Assembly (NCBI GenBank): GCA_903872075.1
Contig: CAIQJF010000011.1
Span: 62,001 to 126,000 of the forward strand
From: an uncultured Caulobacteraceae bacterium
GTDB lineage: Bacteria; Pseudomonadota; Alphaproteobacteria; Caulobacterales; Caulobacteraceae
Reading direction: 5' to 3'
DNA length: 64,000 bases
Shown here: in pieces, positions 16,985 to 26,478 of the stretch
Position numbering within the stretch: position 1 is the first letter of the stretch
How the letters are laid out: each line of letters starts with the position of its first letter
Notes under the pieces: generated by a model
Databases searched by the model: none
What the model was told of the DNA's origin: nothing
Seen by the model: the letters and a program-made list of their open reading frames with translations, nothing else
Made by a program: the position numbers and the translations under genes

Positions 16985-18718
16985 TCAGGCCGGCAGATTC
17001 TCATAATAGGGAATCAGCACTTCGCCGGTATCCTGCGCCGCCTTGCCGAGCATGGACACCGTCACGGGGTGGACGATGTCCCCATCTGTCATGATTTCGA
17101 CCAGGGCGGGCCGACCGCTGGCCAAGGCGCGACGCATGGCGGGGACGATATCATCATAAGCGCTGACCCTCTCGGCGAGGCAACCGAAGGCCTCGGCGAT
17201 GTCGGCGAAACGGGTCATGCCCAAGCGCGAGATCACGTTGTAGTTCTGGCCGTACATGATCTGCTGGCCGTGGATCGACATGCCCCACACCTGATTGTTC
17301 ATCACCACAGTGACGACCGGCAGGCCTCGCCGGGCCAGCGTGTCGAGTTCCTGAATGTGGAACCCCATGGAACCATCCCCGGTGACGTGGATGACCCGCC
17401 GCTCGGGATGGGCGATCTGCGCTCCGATGGCGAAGCCCAGGCCCACGCCGAGACAGCCGAGATAGCCATGCGTGAGCACGCGTCCCGGGCCGCTGACCCG
17501 CACGCAGCCGCCCATCCAAGATGCGGCCTCGCCGCCGTCCAGCGCCCAGATGGCCTCGCGACCTACGGCTTCGGCGACCGCGGCCGCGGCATGGTAGGGG
17601 TGAACGCCGCCGGCCGTTTCGCGGTCGGGCCAAGCCTGACCAAAGAGTTCGCGCGCGGCGGTGGCCCGCGCCGCCCAAGGGGCGAAGTCCGGCAGGCCGC
17701 GCGGTCCGGCCGCGGCGAGAACAGAATCAAGGGTTTCCGCGCCATCGGCGGCGATGGCGAGATCCACGTCGCGAAGACGACCCATCTCGCCGGCGTCCGA
17801 GTAGATTTGCGCCAGGCGCGCTTCATGCGGCACGATGGCTCCGGAACGGCCGCCGAGCAACAGCCCCATTTTCGCGCCTAGCAGGATCACGAGGTCGGGC
17901 CGCTGGACGCCGATGGCCGGAAGGACGCCCAGGTTGCCGGCGGCGCCGCCGTCGAGCGGATGATCGGGCGGCAACAGTCCGATGGCCTGGGTCTTGGCGA
18001 AGACCGGTATGGCGGTGGCCGTCACGAAGCGGGTCAGCGCATCCGCCATGGATTTCGAGGCGGCTTCCAGGCCGGCGATAATCACCGGACGGCGGGCGGC
18101 GCGGATCAAGGCCAGAAGACGCCGCGTCTCATCTGGAGACGGGGCTGGGCGCGGTTGGACGTTCAGTCCGCACGCGAGCGTGGCCTGACCAGGCTTCACC
18201 GATGCATGCAGAACGTCGATGGGCACCTCCAGCACCACCGGACCACGTCGTCCGGTGAGGGCGCGGCGGATCGCCATGGCGGTCAAGTCGGGAATGCGTT
18301 CGGTGGTTGGCACGCTGATCGCCCATTTGGCCAAGGGGCGGGCGGCAGCGATCTGATCGATGCCGCCTTGCAAAGGATTGGTCTCGATCTCGCGCAGCGG
18401 AGCCGCGCCGATGATGAACAGCACAGGCGATCCATCAAGCTGGGCGTTTGTGATCGCGGTCAGGGCGTTTGTGAAGCCCGGGCCGGCCGTGACGGCGCAA
18501 ACCCCAAGTCCGCCGGTTGTGCGGGCGTAGGCGTCAGCAGCATGGCCCGCCGCAGCCTCATGGCGGGTGTCGATCAGGTCGATGTCCTGGTCGACACACC
18601 CCTTGAAAAAGCCGTCCAGGTGGCCGCCGTGGAGGGCAAAGATCTTCCTGACCCCAGCCGCGCTCAAGGACCGCGCCAAGAGATCGCCGCCGCTAAGTCG
18701 CTCGCTATCGTCGGACAT
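16985..18718 (-). CDS. Thiamine-diphosphate-dependent enzyme, acetolactate synthase-like
   Basis: A 577-residue three-domain ThDP enzyme. The catalytic glutamate lies in RHEAAAGHAADAYAR, followed by TAGPGFTNALTAI. The ThDP/Mg motif GDGSMGFH with a downstream MNN lies near the C-terminus. Family members include acetolactate synthase, oxalyl-CoA decarboxylase, 2-hydroxyacyl-CoA lyase and benzoylformate decarboxylase; motifs visible by eye do not separate these. No small regulatory subunit gene is adjacent, which argues against a biosynthetic acetolactate synthase. A carboligase or decarboxylase in the catabolic cluster is more likely. Confidence 0.88.
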   Translation of the reverse strand: MSDDSERLSGGDLLARSLSAAGVRKIFALHGGHLDGFFKGCVDQDIDLIDTRHEAAAGHAADAYARTTGGLGVCAVTAGPGFTNALTAITNAQLDGSPVLFIIGAAPLREIETNPLQGGIDQIAAARPLAKWAISVPTTERIPDLTAMAIRRALTGRRGPVVLEVPIDVLHASVKPGQATLACGLNVQPRPAPSPDETRRLLALIRAARRPVIIAGLEAASKSMADALTRFVTATAIPVFAKTQAIGLLPPDHPLDGGAAGNLGVLPAIGVQRPDLVILLGAKMGLLLGGRSGAIVPHEARLAQIYSDAGEMGRLRDVDLAIAADGAETLDSVLAAAGPRGLPDFAPWAARATAARELFGQAWPDRETAGGVHPYHAAAAVAEAVGREAIWALDGGEAASWMGGCVRVSGPGRVLTHGYLGCLGVGLGFAIGAQIAHPERRVIHVTGDGSMGFHIQELDTLARRGLPVVTVVMNNQVWGMSIHGQQIMYGQNYNVISRLGMTRFADIAEAFGCLAERVSAYDDIVPAMRRALASGRPALVEIMTDGDIVHPVTVSMLGKAAQDTGEVLIPYYENLPA

Positions 18719-18873
18719 CTCGCACTTCCCTGGCCACCCCCAAGGTTTGCGCCGACCCCCCCTCCATCGGCCGTATCGCGGACCCTAGCGCTGAACGGAC
18801 CGGCGCGAAACGCTTGCGTTCCCTTAAGGATCGGGGCGTGCTGATCTGGCGCTGGACTGACAGGGGGCCCGTC

Positions 18874-19494
18874 ATGGCGGTGATCTACGACTATCTGAGC
18901 CTGACGTTGCCGCGGGGCCGCGAGGCCTGGAACGCGTTTGCCACGCAAGCCGCCGGGCCCGGTGCGGCAGGGATCGCTGCCGCAGGCGGGGAGTTGACGA
19001 GCCTGTTCTCGCCTCAACTCGGCTTCGCATCCAATGAGGCGGTCGCGCTGATCCGATGGCCGACCGGAGATGCCGGATCCGTCGACGCCCTGACCGGAGC
19101 GCACGCTATTGGCGCCTGGAGCCGCGAACTGCTGACGCCAACCTTGCGCCCGCTGACGGGCCAGGCGCTGCGCGACGGCGGCATCTATGTCCATCGCTGG
19201 TTCACGGTCGATGGGGACCGTGTCTCGGAGTTCATAGAGCTGTCCGGCAAGGCCTGGGGGGGATTCGAAGGCGCCTATGACACCGAAATCTTCGGACTCT
19301 TCACGGCATCTCCGACGGCGGCCGACCGGGCGGCCGGACAGGGCCGGCTTCTGCTCCTGACCTGGTATGCCAGCCACGGGGTTTGGGAAGCCTCGCGGGA
19401 GCAGACGACCGACTCCGGGGGCTATTTTGTGAAACGTCACGCCCTGACCCGCGCGACTATCGGGCGAAGTTCGCTGCGTCTGCCGGTCGCCTAG
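18874..19494 (+). CDS. Hypothetical protein, possibly NIPSNAP-like
   Basis: Starting at the ATG at 18874 gives 206 residues; the frame is open to 18814 and the ribosome site is weak in both cases. The sequence seems to hold two alpha/beta repeats, each beginning with a strand such as IYDYLSLTL or GIYVHRWFTV and containing aromatic-rich strands. This fits a tandem dimeric alpha/beta barrel of the NIPSNAP type. It overlaps the end of the convergent TPR gene by four bases. Function is unknown and the family guess is weak. Confidence 0.55.
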   Translation: MAVIYDYLSLTLPRGREAWNAFATQAAGPGAAGIAAAGGELTSLFSPQLGFASNEAVALIRWPTGDAGSVDALTGAHAIGAWSRELLTPTLRPLTGQALRDGGIYVHRWFTVDGDRVSEFIELSGKAWGGFEGAYDTEIFGLFTASPTAADRAAGQGRLLLLTWYASHGVWEASREQTTDSGGYFVKRHALTRATIGRSSLRLPVA

Positions 19495-21152
19495 AGTAGC
19501 GCCTGGGGAACGTTTTCGCCGTGCCAGGCGGCTGAGAATTCCGCGAGGTTTCGCTCGGCGTCAGACTGCTTGCCGGCCGCGCGCTCGGCCTCGCCCAGCA
19601 GCCTCAGGGTCAGAGGCTCCTTCGGCCAGACTGCAAGAGCGAGACGCGTCTCGGCCTCAGCGCCGGCGGGATCACCCGCTGCGAGCAAGGCCGCGGCGAC
19701 GCTCCTGCGGACCGGGTACCACCAGGGCGGGGGATCATAGGCGCCGCGAAAGGCGAGGGACTTGTCCTGGATGACAGCAGCGGTCCGGTAGAGCTTCACA
19801 GCGTCTTCGGGATGGCCGTTGAGCATGGCCGCGCGACCACGAAGAGTCAGGGCCGCGATATGCAGGATCGGGCCAGCGGTCTTGTGGAACCAGGTTGGCG
19901 TCGCGCGCGTGGCCTTGTCTGTGTCCTTCTCCACAGCTTCGGCTTCGATCAGGACCTGGGGGGCGTCGCCGCGTGCGGCGAAAGCCTCCCCGCGCGCGTA
20001 GTGCCGCAACGCCGAGGCGTAAGGCGCTTCGGCGCCAGGATCGGACATCGCCAACGCCCTCGCCGGTGCGAAGCGGCCATAGGCGAAGGCCGCGTTACCG
20101 ACGACGATTTGCGAAACGTCCTCACGGGCGATCACGCCTGGGAAGGCGAACGCGACGTGGTCGGCCAACCGCACAGCAAGAGCGCCATCCCCAGCCGCGA
20201 TGGCGCCGGCCAGGCCGAACCGGAGATCGTGTGAATGATAGATCACCTTGCCCTGGGGTGTCGCGTCATGGGCCGCTCGCAGATAGGCGCTGTCGACGGC
20301 CAGCGCCTGCGCGTTCACCAGCGCCGCATCTTCGTAGCGCCCCACTCGGAAGAACGTGTGGGAGGCCATGTGAACCAAATGACTGGCGTTCGGCGCAAGC
20401 CCGCCAAGTCGGTCGGCGAACGGCAGCGCCTGCGCCGGCCGGCCTGCCTCCTCCGTGGCGTGGATGTAGAAGTGAATCGCCCCCGTGTTGTCGGGATGGC
20501 GTTCAAGCACGGTTTTCAAGATCTCGACCGCGCGCTCGACCCCCTGCCTGTCGCCACGCAAGGTTTGAGGGATCAGCCAAGCGTCAGCCGCCAGAATGGC
20601 GATTTCGTCGTCGCCGGGATAGCGGTGGACCAGATGGTCCATGGCGTCGGCATAGGCGATGTCGGCGGCGCCCGGCGCGCCCGAATACCGCACTCTGAGG
20701 GCCGCGATCAGAGCCTGATTCTTCGCTGACTCCCCTGCCGTCAGAGTTGCGGCCTTGGCCGTGAGGGCGGCCGCGGACCGGCGGTCGGCGGGCTCTGCGC
20801 CGAAGTTCAAAGTGGGTCCCAGGGACCAGGCCTCTGCCCAGGCGCACATGGCGCAGCCTGGATCGATCTCGGTGGCGCGGCGGAAGGCGAGAGTGGCGTC
20901 CTGATGGTAGAAGGCGTGGGCTAACGCCATGCCATAGTCGAACCAGCCTTGGGCCTCGACTTTGTGCGTGGCGATCGGGAAGCCGCCCGCTCCGACGCCG
21001 CTGACCCGCGTCAGCGTGCGCGGCCCCTGCGGCGCCGCGCCGCGCTCGGCGGCGCAGATGTATCCGACTGCCAGGGGTGAAGCGGCGTCAGCAGCGATCG
21101 CAACGGGTGGCAGGCTCAGCGCCAGTCCCAGCAAGAGCCCTCGCAGCCACAT
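19491..21152 (-). CDS. Secreted tetratricopeptide-repeat protein
   Basis: A 553-residue protein with a clear signal peptide (LLLGLALSLPPVAIAADA) and an exported, probably periplasmic, helical-repeat body. TPR-like pairs include FYHQDATLAFRRATEIDPGC and RAAMLNGHPEDAVKLYRTAA. Cysteines occur in the CAMCAW segment. The motif HIYxHATEE/HLVHMASHTFFRVG resembles a conserved family of TPR proteins with His-rich repeats seen in many proteobacteria. No catalytic domain was recognised; it is likely a scaffold or sensor. It ends convergently with the gene at 18874. Confidence 0.8.
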   Translation of the reverse strand: MWLRGLLLGLALSLPPVAIAADAASPLAVGYICAAERGAAPQGPRTLTRVSGVGAGGFPIATHKVEAQGWFDYGMALAHAFYHQDATLAFRRATEIDPGCAMCAWAEAWSLGPTLNFGAEPADRRSAAALTAKAATLTAGESAKNQALIAALRVRYSGAPGAADIAYADAMDHLVHRYPGDDEIAILAADAWLIPQTLRGDRQGVERAVEILKTVLERHPDNTGAIHFYIHATEEAGRPAQALPFADRLGGLAPNASHLVHMASHTFFRVGRYEDAALVNAQALAVDSAYLRAAHDATPQGKVIYHSHDLRFGLAGAIAAGDGALAVRLADHVAFAFPGVIAREDVSQIVVGNAAFAYGRFAPARALAMSDPGAEAPYASALRHYARGEAFAARGDAPQVLIEAEAVEKDTDKATRATPTWFHKTAGPILHIAALTLRGRAAMLNGHPEDAVKLYRTAAVIQDKSLAFRGAYDPPPWWYPVRRSVAAALLAAGDPAGAEAETRLALAVWPKEPLTLRLLGEAERAAGKQSDAERNLAEFSAAWHGENVPQALL

Positions 21153-21201
21153 TTTTCAGCGTCCCTATTTGCCGGCATTTGCCGAACCCGGTGAAGCGCC
21201 G

Positions 21202-21576
21202 TCAAGCACGCCAGACGGATACGGCCCACGTCATGATCAGGCTGAAGGCGACGATCGCGACACCGGCGTGGGTCGCGAGGGCGATGTCTGCGGTCTGGCG
21301 GGACTTGCGACCAATCATCACCGCCGTGATTCCGGTGACCAGAGCGAGGCCAACGAACGTAACGCCGAGCGCTGACGTAAAGCTGATGTGCTTCAAAGGC
21401 CCGCCCATGCCGCCGCGCATGGCGATCAAGGCCGGTTCGAGCACCCCGGCGCCCAGCAGGAAATGCAGTCCGATGATGGTAGGCTTGTTCCTGAGGCGGC
21501 GCAGGTAGCGCACACCCATATAGACGCCGACGCCCACCGCAGCGGTGAGCAGAATGACGATCGGGATGGCGATCAT
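21202..21576 (-). CDS. Small integral membrane protein
   Basis: A 124-residue protein from the ATG at 21576, preceded by AAGGGGG; the frame is open to 21687 but the extension is Pro/Arg-rich and overlaps the neighbouring gene. Four hydrophobic segments are visible (about 2-20, 32-50, 62-84 and 96-116), separated by basic loops such as RYLRRLRNK and IGRKSRQ. No recognised family. It is probably in one transcript with the small gene just upstream at 21593-21799. Confidence 0.65.
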   Translation of the reverse strand: MIAIPIVILLTAAVGVGVYMGVRYLRRLRNKPTIIGLHFLLGAGVLEPALIAMRGGMGGPLKHISFTSALGVTFVGLALVTGITAVMIGRKSRQTADIALATHAGVAIVAFSLIMTWAVSVWRA

Positions 21577-21592
21577 GCCTGTGACCCCCTTT

Positions 21593-21799
21593 TCAGGTGG
21601 CGGATGATTCCCCAAGCCGTGGGTCCTGGCAACGGGCCTGTAGCTCTGCCGGCCAGCCGGCGGCCTCGGCGCGGGCGGTCTCTTCATCCAAGAGGGTCAG
21701 AATTTGTCGGCGGGTCGAATCGTCCGGCCCCTGGCTCAGCAACCGTTGATAGTTGGCGACATTCTCGCGGTGTAGGAATCGATCTCGTCCAGGTGTCAT
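21593..21799 (-). CDS. Small hypothetical helical protein
   Basis: A short protein of 68 residues (ATG at 21799, weak GAAAGG upstream) or 75 residues (ATG at 21820). The core, HRENVANYQRLLSQGPDD followed by RRQILTLLDEE, is a charged helical pattern that resembles small conserved alphaproteobacterial proteins of unknown function. It ends 17 bases before the membrane-protein start at 21576. Confidence 0.55.
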   Translation of the reverse strand: MTPGRDRFLHRENVANYQRLLSQGPDDSTRRQILTLLDEETARAEAAGWPAELQARCQDPRLGESSAT

Positions 21800-21820
21800 G
21801 GCCGCAGCCTTTCGGATCAT

Positions 21821-22049
21821 GACGCGAAGATCATCATCTTCGCAGCTCTTGGTATCGATAGGTTCTGAAACGCGGGACCTGTCAATTTTATTCCCAACGT
21901 TTGAGTATATCACGCAAAATCGATTGTCGGCCGACTCGGTGATCGGGAAGCGCGTCACCCGCCACAGCGCGAGGCGCCGAAAATTCTCAAAATGCAATCA
22001 ACTGGTTTGCGCCCGGCCCCTTGCGAAACGGGAACAAATAAAGAACATC
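21821..22049. other. Lower-GC intergenic stretch at the edge of the phage-derived module
   Basis: A 229-bp gap with clearly lower GC than its flanks, especially about 21870-21935 where A/T runs cluster. It could hold divergent promoters or mark one boundary of the inserted phage-like module. No repeat suitable as an attachment site was identified. Confidence 0.3.
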
Positions 22050-22346
22050 GTGAGCATGGGACACAAGAACTTCGATCGCTGGCCGCCGGAGGCCTGGCGT
22101 CGCAGCGCCGGAACGATCGCGCGCATGCGAGCGGCCGGCTGGACCGTGCTGGCGTACTGTTCCGTCTGCAATCTGACCATATCGGTGGATCTTGGGCGGG
22201 TGGAACGGCTGCGTGGCCCAGACTTCAGTCTCTGGAACAGGCGTGCACCGTGCCGGCGGCTGGGGTGTCTTGGGAAGGTTGAGTTTCAGGGCAAGCCCCC
22301 TCAGCTGGCGCAGCCCTTCCCCTTGCGGGCGGAGTGGGTTGACTAG
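22050..22346 (+). CDS. Zinc-ribbon-like small protein at start of phage module
   Basis: About 98 residues from the GTG at 22050, or 96 from the ATG at 22056. It contains CSVC in AYCSVCNLTISVDL and a second cysteine pair in CRRLGC, an arrangement fitting a four-cysteine zinc ribbon. Basic and tryptophan-rich segments precede it (FDRWPPEAWRR). The frame upstream is open but low in coding quality. It directly precedes the portal gene on the same strand, so a phage-related or DNA-binding role is likely; this is inference. Confidence 0.6.
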   Translation: MSMGHKNFDRWPPEAWRRSAGTIARMRAAGWTVLAYCSVCNLTISVDLGRVERLRGPDFSLWNRRAPCRRLGCLGKVEFQGKPPQLAQPFPLRAEWVD

Positions 22347-22462
22347 ATCGACGTGCCGAGTGGCGAGGCGCGACATTTCCACTTGACGCCCGGCCGGTAA
22401 TATGTGGCAATACGCAATATGGAAAAGGTCCCCAAGCGGGATCGGGCTGTGAAGGAGGGGCG

Positions 22463-24382
22463 ATGACCGTGACGGCGGACGCCCCGGACCTGGCGCGATT
22501 GAAGCGGTATTTCAGCGAGGCTGAACACCTCACCCAAGCCGCCCGGCAGGCGGGCCTCAAGGCGCAGGACTACTACGACAGCGATCATTTCACGCCGGAG
22601 GAGCGTAGACTCCTTGATGACCGTGGCCAGCCCGCCATCGTCATCAATCGCATCAAGCCGGCGATCAATGGAATCATCGGCGTCGTGGAGCGGGGCCGCG
22701 CCGATCCGCGCGCCTGGCCGCGCAATCCGGGCGACGCCGACGCGGCGGACGCCGCCACCGATGTCCTGCGCTATGTGGCCGACTACAACCGCTTCAAGCG
22801 GCTGAAGCAGGACTGCTTCAAAGATCTGCTGGTGCCCGGCACCATGGCCGCCCTGGTCGGAGTCGACCCCGACAGCCAGGTGACCATTACCCAGATTCGC
22901 TGGGAGGAATTCTTCCATGACGCGCGCAGCCGGCGCGCGGATTTCAAGGATGCGCGATACCTCGGCATTGCCAAATGGATGTACGCCGACGATGCGGCCG
23001 CCCTGTATCCCGATCGGAGCCAGGACATTGACCTGACGATCGATGGCGCCTCCGCGGGTGGGAACCTTGCGCCCGATCCCTCCTTTCAAGATCGGCCTCT
23101 GACCGGCGCGACGGGCGCTGGCGCCTGGGCCGATCCCCGCCAGCGTCGCTTGCTGGTCATTGAAATGTTCTACCGCGAGGATGGCTGGAAGCGCTGCGTG
23201 TTTACCGGCGCCGATATCCTGGAGGCGGGTCCGAGCCCCTATCTCGACCACAAGGGACGGCCCGACTGCCCGATCGAGGCCGCGAGCGCCTATGTGAAGC
23301 GCGACAACAGCCGATACGGCGCGGTCTGGGACATGATCGGGCCGCAGGATGAGATCAACAAGCGGCGGTCCAAGTTGCTTCACCTGCTCAGCGTGACGCA
23401 GATCGAGGCGCGGGATCCCTCGGCGATCGAGGTCGATGCCGATGAGGCCCGGCGGGAAGCCGCCCGCCCAGATGGGGTTATTCCCTTCGGCTGGTCGAAG
23501 GTCTCCACCAGCGACATGGCCGCCGGCCAGGCGCAACTCCTGGCCGAGTCCAAGGCCGAGATCGAGCGCATGGGCCCTAATCCCGCCGTCCTCGGCCGCT
23601 CGGAGCAGGACGCCAGCGGACGTGTCCTGCTGGCGCGCCAGCAGAGCGGACTGGTCGAACTGGCCAACCTGTACGGCGCGCTTGAGGACTGGGAGCTACG
23701 GATTTATCGCCAGTGCTGGGCGCGGGCGAAACAGTTCTGGACAGCGCCGCAATTCATTCGGGTGACCGACGACGAGGATTCCCCGCGGTTCGTCGGGCTG
23801 AATCAGCCGATTCTCGCCGCACCGGGTCTGCCGCAGGGTCCGTTCGCGGGGCAGCCTTCAAACGACCCAGCTCCGCAACCGCCCTTGCCCCCCGGCGTGC
23901 TGGGATTCCGCAACCGCATCGCCGAGATGGACGTCGATATCGAACTGGAGACCCAGCCGGAGGTTGGCAACATCGCCGCTGAGCAGTTCGGCGAACTGGT
24001 CTCGCTGGTGAGGTCGAGCCCGCTTTACCAGCAGCAGGCGCCACTCTCGATGATGATCCAGCTGTCGAACATCCCGCACAAGCGGGCGATCCTGGATCAG
24101 ATCAAACAGGCCGTGGCCCAGCAGCAACAGGATCTCGCCCAGCGACAGGCCGTGGCGCAGGCCGCCGAAGCGGCAAGGATCGCGGAGACACAGGCCCGGA
24201 CGCAACTGCACGGCGCCACGGGGTTCGCCCGGAGCCTCGACGCCATCACCTACGCCCACCAGGCGCACATCGACGCTTCGACGGCGGGGCTCGCCCCGCC
24301 GCCAGCCATGCCGACCGTGCCTTTCGAAACCTCGCAGGGCGCGATGGAATCCGACCAGCTGACGCCGCCCACCCACCCCTGA
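22463..24382 (+). CDS. P22-like phage portal protein
   Basis: A 639-residue portal protein that would form the dodecameric ring at a capsid vertex through which DNA passes. Family features include the early YYDSDHFTPEERRLLDDRGQP segment, NRIKPAINGIIGVVERGRADPRA, a central region with WEEFFHDARSRRADFKDARY and GPQDEINKRRSK, and a glutamine-rich helical C-terminus (QQQQDLAQRQ). AAGGAGGGG lies directly before the ATG. A scaffold-like and a capsid gene follow, the normal head-gene order, but no terminase gene lies upstream. Confidence 0.9.
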   Translation: MTVTADAPDLARLKRYFSEAEHLTQAARQAGLKAQDYYDSDHFTPEERRLLDDRGQPAIVINRIKPAINGIIGVVERGRADPRAWPRNPGDADAADAATDVLRYVADYNRFKRLKQDCFKDLLVPGTMAALVGVDPDSQVTITQIRWEEFFHDARSRRADFKDARYLGIAKWMYADDAAALYPDRSQDIDLTIDGASAGGNLAPDPSFQDRPLTGATGAGAWADPRQRRLLVIEMFYREDGWKRCVFTGADILEAGPSPYLDHKGRPDCPIEAASAYVKRDNSRYGAVWDMIGPQDEINKRRSKLLHLLSVTQIEARDPSAIEVDADEARREAARPDGVIPFGWSKVSTSDMAAGQAQLLAESKAEIERMGPNPAVLGRSEQDASGRVLLARQQSGLVELANLYGALEDWELRIYRQCWARAKQFWTAPQFIRVTDDEDSPRFVGLNQPILAAPGLPQGPFAGQPSNDPAPQPPLPPGVLGFRNRIAEMDVDIELETQPEVGNIAAEQFGELVSLVRSSPLYQQQAPLSMMIQLSNIPHKRAILDQIKQAVAQQQQDLAQRQAVAQAAEAARIAETQARTQLHGATGFARSLDAITYAHQAHIDASTAGLAPPPAMPTVPFETSQGAMESDQLTPPTHP

Positions 24383-24542
24383 CGGGGCCGGTCAGCGACG
24401 TCCGTCCCCGCCGCCGGGGGCCTCCTGAGCCACCACGCTCCGGAGGCGACGGGCGTGTTCCAGCACCGTGACGCTGATGGGTCACGGGCCGCCGCCGGGC
24501 TTCGGGCGCCACGGGCCGCCACCGTTTGGGCGAGGAGACTCC

Positions 24543-25253
24543 ATGAGTGACACCCTGAACTTCCTTGAGGGGGATGCGTCTCCTTCCGTCACGCCGTCAC
24601 ACAGCGGTGATGATTCCCTCAATAGCGCTTCGGCTCCTCTTGCCTTGGCGTCTGCGCATGAATCCGGCCAACCGGCTGAGCCACCCGCACGCGTGCGTGA
24701 GCAGGCCCCGATCTCCGCCCTGCTCGACGAGCGCGACAAGCGCAAGGCTGCCCAGGCGCAGGCTGAGGCGCTTGCCCGTCAGGTCGAGTCCCTGCGGGCG
24801 CGAAGCCAGTCGCCGCCGGATCTGGCGCCCGTTCAGGCCGTTGAGGCTGCGCTTTACAACCAGCATCTGAAAGCCTCGCGCCGGTTCGCCGAGCGCGAGT
24901 ACGGCAAGGAGTCGGTGGCCAAGGTCCATGCCTGGGCCGCCCGACGGTGCGACGAGGATCCGATGTTCAACCATCAGATGCGCTCGTCTGAGGATCCCTA
25001 TGAGGCCGCCTACCAGGCCTTCAACCGCGAACGCATCGTCTCGCGGGTCACGCCTGACCGCCTCGCCGCCTTCGAAGCCTGGGAGGCCGCCCAAGGGCGC
25101 GCCGCACCAGGTCATATCGCCCAATACCACCCCGCGGCATACCCGCCGCCCGTCCCGCGCTCGCTGGCCGGCGCCCCCGGAAACGGGAACGCCGGCGCCG
25201 CCCCCACGCCCGTCGGGCCGGGGCAGGCGTTCGCCAGCGTCATTCCCCGATAG
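24543..25253 (+). CDS. Phage scaffold-like protein
   Basis: A 236-residue hydrophilic protein from the ATG at 24543 (GAGGAG upstream). The N-terminus is low complexity. A charged helix follows (ISALLDERDKRKAAQAQAEA) with coiled-coil character, and the tail is Pro/Ala/Gly-rich. Composition and position between portal and major capsid genes are those of a phage scaffolding protein, which guides shell assembly and then leaves. There is no sequence motif that proves it. The open frame starts at 24468, but that extension is Gly/Pro-rich and has no ribosome site. Confidence 0.65.
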   Translation: MSDTLNFLEGDASPSVTPSHSGDDSLNSASAPLALASAHESGQPAEPPARVREQAPISALLDERDKRKAAQAQAEALARQVESLRARSQSPPDLAPVQAVEAALYNQHLKASRRFAEREYGKESVAKVHAWAARRCDEDPMFNHQMRSSEDPYEAAYQAFNRERIVSRVTPDRLAAFEAWEAAQGRAAPGHIAQYHPAAYPPPVPRSLAGAPGNGNAGAAPTPVGPGQAFASVIPR

Positions 25254-25265
25254 GAGCCGCCATCC

Positions 25266-26408
25266 ATGGCTGAAACCATTCTCGCTACCGCATCCGAACG
25301 TCAGGTCTGGATCACCAAATACTTCCAGGAATACGTCCGGCAATCCCGCTTCATGCCCTACATGTCGAACGCCGACATCAATAAGGGCGGCATCATCCTG
25401 ACAAAGTTCCAAACCGAGTCGGAGGCCAAGCGGACGATCAACATTCCCTTCATCGGCCGCCTGAAATCGTCCGGCGCCACCGGCGCCACGGCGCTTGACG
25501 GCCTGGAAGAGGAGCTGACCAACTTCAACTGCCCGATCACCATCGACTGGCGCCGGAACGGCGTGCGCCTGCCGAAATCCACCACGTTCCGCACCGAGAT
25601 CAATCTCTGGGACGCCGCTCGGGACGCCCTTCGCGTGTGGGAGTCGGAGAAGCTGCGCGACGACATCATCAAGGCCCTGGCCCATGTGGTGATCGACACG
25701 AACGGCACGATCGTCCCTTTCGATCAGGCTTCCGCGGCTCAGCAGAACTCCTGGCTCACCGGCAATACCGACCGGATGCTGTTCGGCAATCAGATTTCCT
25801 ATCAGGTCCTCGGCAACTATGCGTCCTCGGTGGCCAATGTCACCGCGGCCATGAAGGCCTCCGCGGCGATGATGGGCCTGGCCAAGCGCATTGCGAAAAA
25901 CGCCGACCCGCATATCCGGCCCTTCCGGGTGGAGGACGGCGACGGCCGGGAATTCTATGTCGCCTTCCACGGCGCCAGGACTTTCCGTGACCTCAAGGCC
26001 GACACCACCATCGTCAACGCCAACACCGCCGCTCGCGCCCGTGAAGGCCTTGGCATGGACAGGAACCCCCTCTTCCAGGATGGCGACCTGATCTACGACG
26101 GGGTGATCCATCGTGAGATCCCCGAGATCGACGCCTACTGCCAGAGCCTGTCCAACCCGAACGGCGGCGCGGTGTTCACCGGCGCCGGCGGCGGCGGCGC
26201 GGACGTCCGGCCGATCTTTGTTTGCGGGGGCGGCGCGGTCGGCGTCGCCTGGGGGCAGGAGCCCACGCCGCGCACCGATATGGTCAAAGACTATGGCTTC
26301 CGCCCCGGCGTGGCCATCGAGGAGTTGATCGGCGTGAAGAAGATCAACTTCAACGGCGTCCAGAATGGCGTCGTCACCGTGCTGGCCGGCGCGGCCGCGG
26401 ACTCCTGA
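25266..26408 (+). CDS. Major capsid protein, N4-gp56 type
   Basis: A 380-residue major capsid protein of the N4-gp56-like family, judged by several regions. The start is ERQVWITKYFQEYVRQSRF, followed by GGIILTKF. The middle has KRTINIPFIGRLK, and the end has a receptor-like strand pattern (GVAIEELIGVKKINFNGVQNG). A glycine-rich loop (GAGGGGAD) precedes the last third. AGGAG precedes the ATG. The gene is intact. A strong terminator follows at 26423-26453, as is common after highly expressed capsid genes. Confidence 0.88.
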   Translation: MAETILATASERQVWITKYFQEYVRQSRFMPYMSNADINKGGIILTKFQTESEAKRTINIPFIGRLKSSGATGATALDGLEEELTNFNCPITIDWRRNGVRLPKSTTFRTEINLWDAARDALRVWESEKLRDDIIKALAHVVIDTNGTIVPFDQASAAQQNSWLTGNTDRMLFGNQISYQVLGNYASSVANVTAAMKASAAMMGLAKRIAKNADPHIRPFRVEDGDGREFYVAFHGARTFRDLKADTTIVNANTAARAREGLGMDRNPLFQDGDLIYDGVIHREIPEIDAYCQSLSNPNGGAVFTGAGGGGADVRPIFVCGGGAVGVAWGQEPTPRTDMVKDYGFRPGVAIEELIGVKKINFNGVQNGVVTVLAGAAADS

Positions 26409-26422
26409 GTCCAGTTGATCCT

Positions 26423-26453
26423 GTCCCTCCCCGCCCGGGGAGGGACGCTTTTT
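26423..26453 (+). terminator. Intrinsic terminator after capsid gene
   Basis: A perfect 10-bp stem (GTCCCTCCCC with GGGGAGGGAC, 26423-26432 and 26437-26446) has a 4-nt loop and is followed by GC and five T residues. It lies 15 bp after the capsid stop codon and is the clearest intrinsic terminator in the window. Confidence 0.9.
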
Positions 26454-26478
26454 CACCTCATGAAAGGAGGCTGGGGCC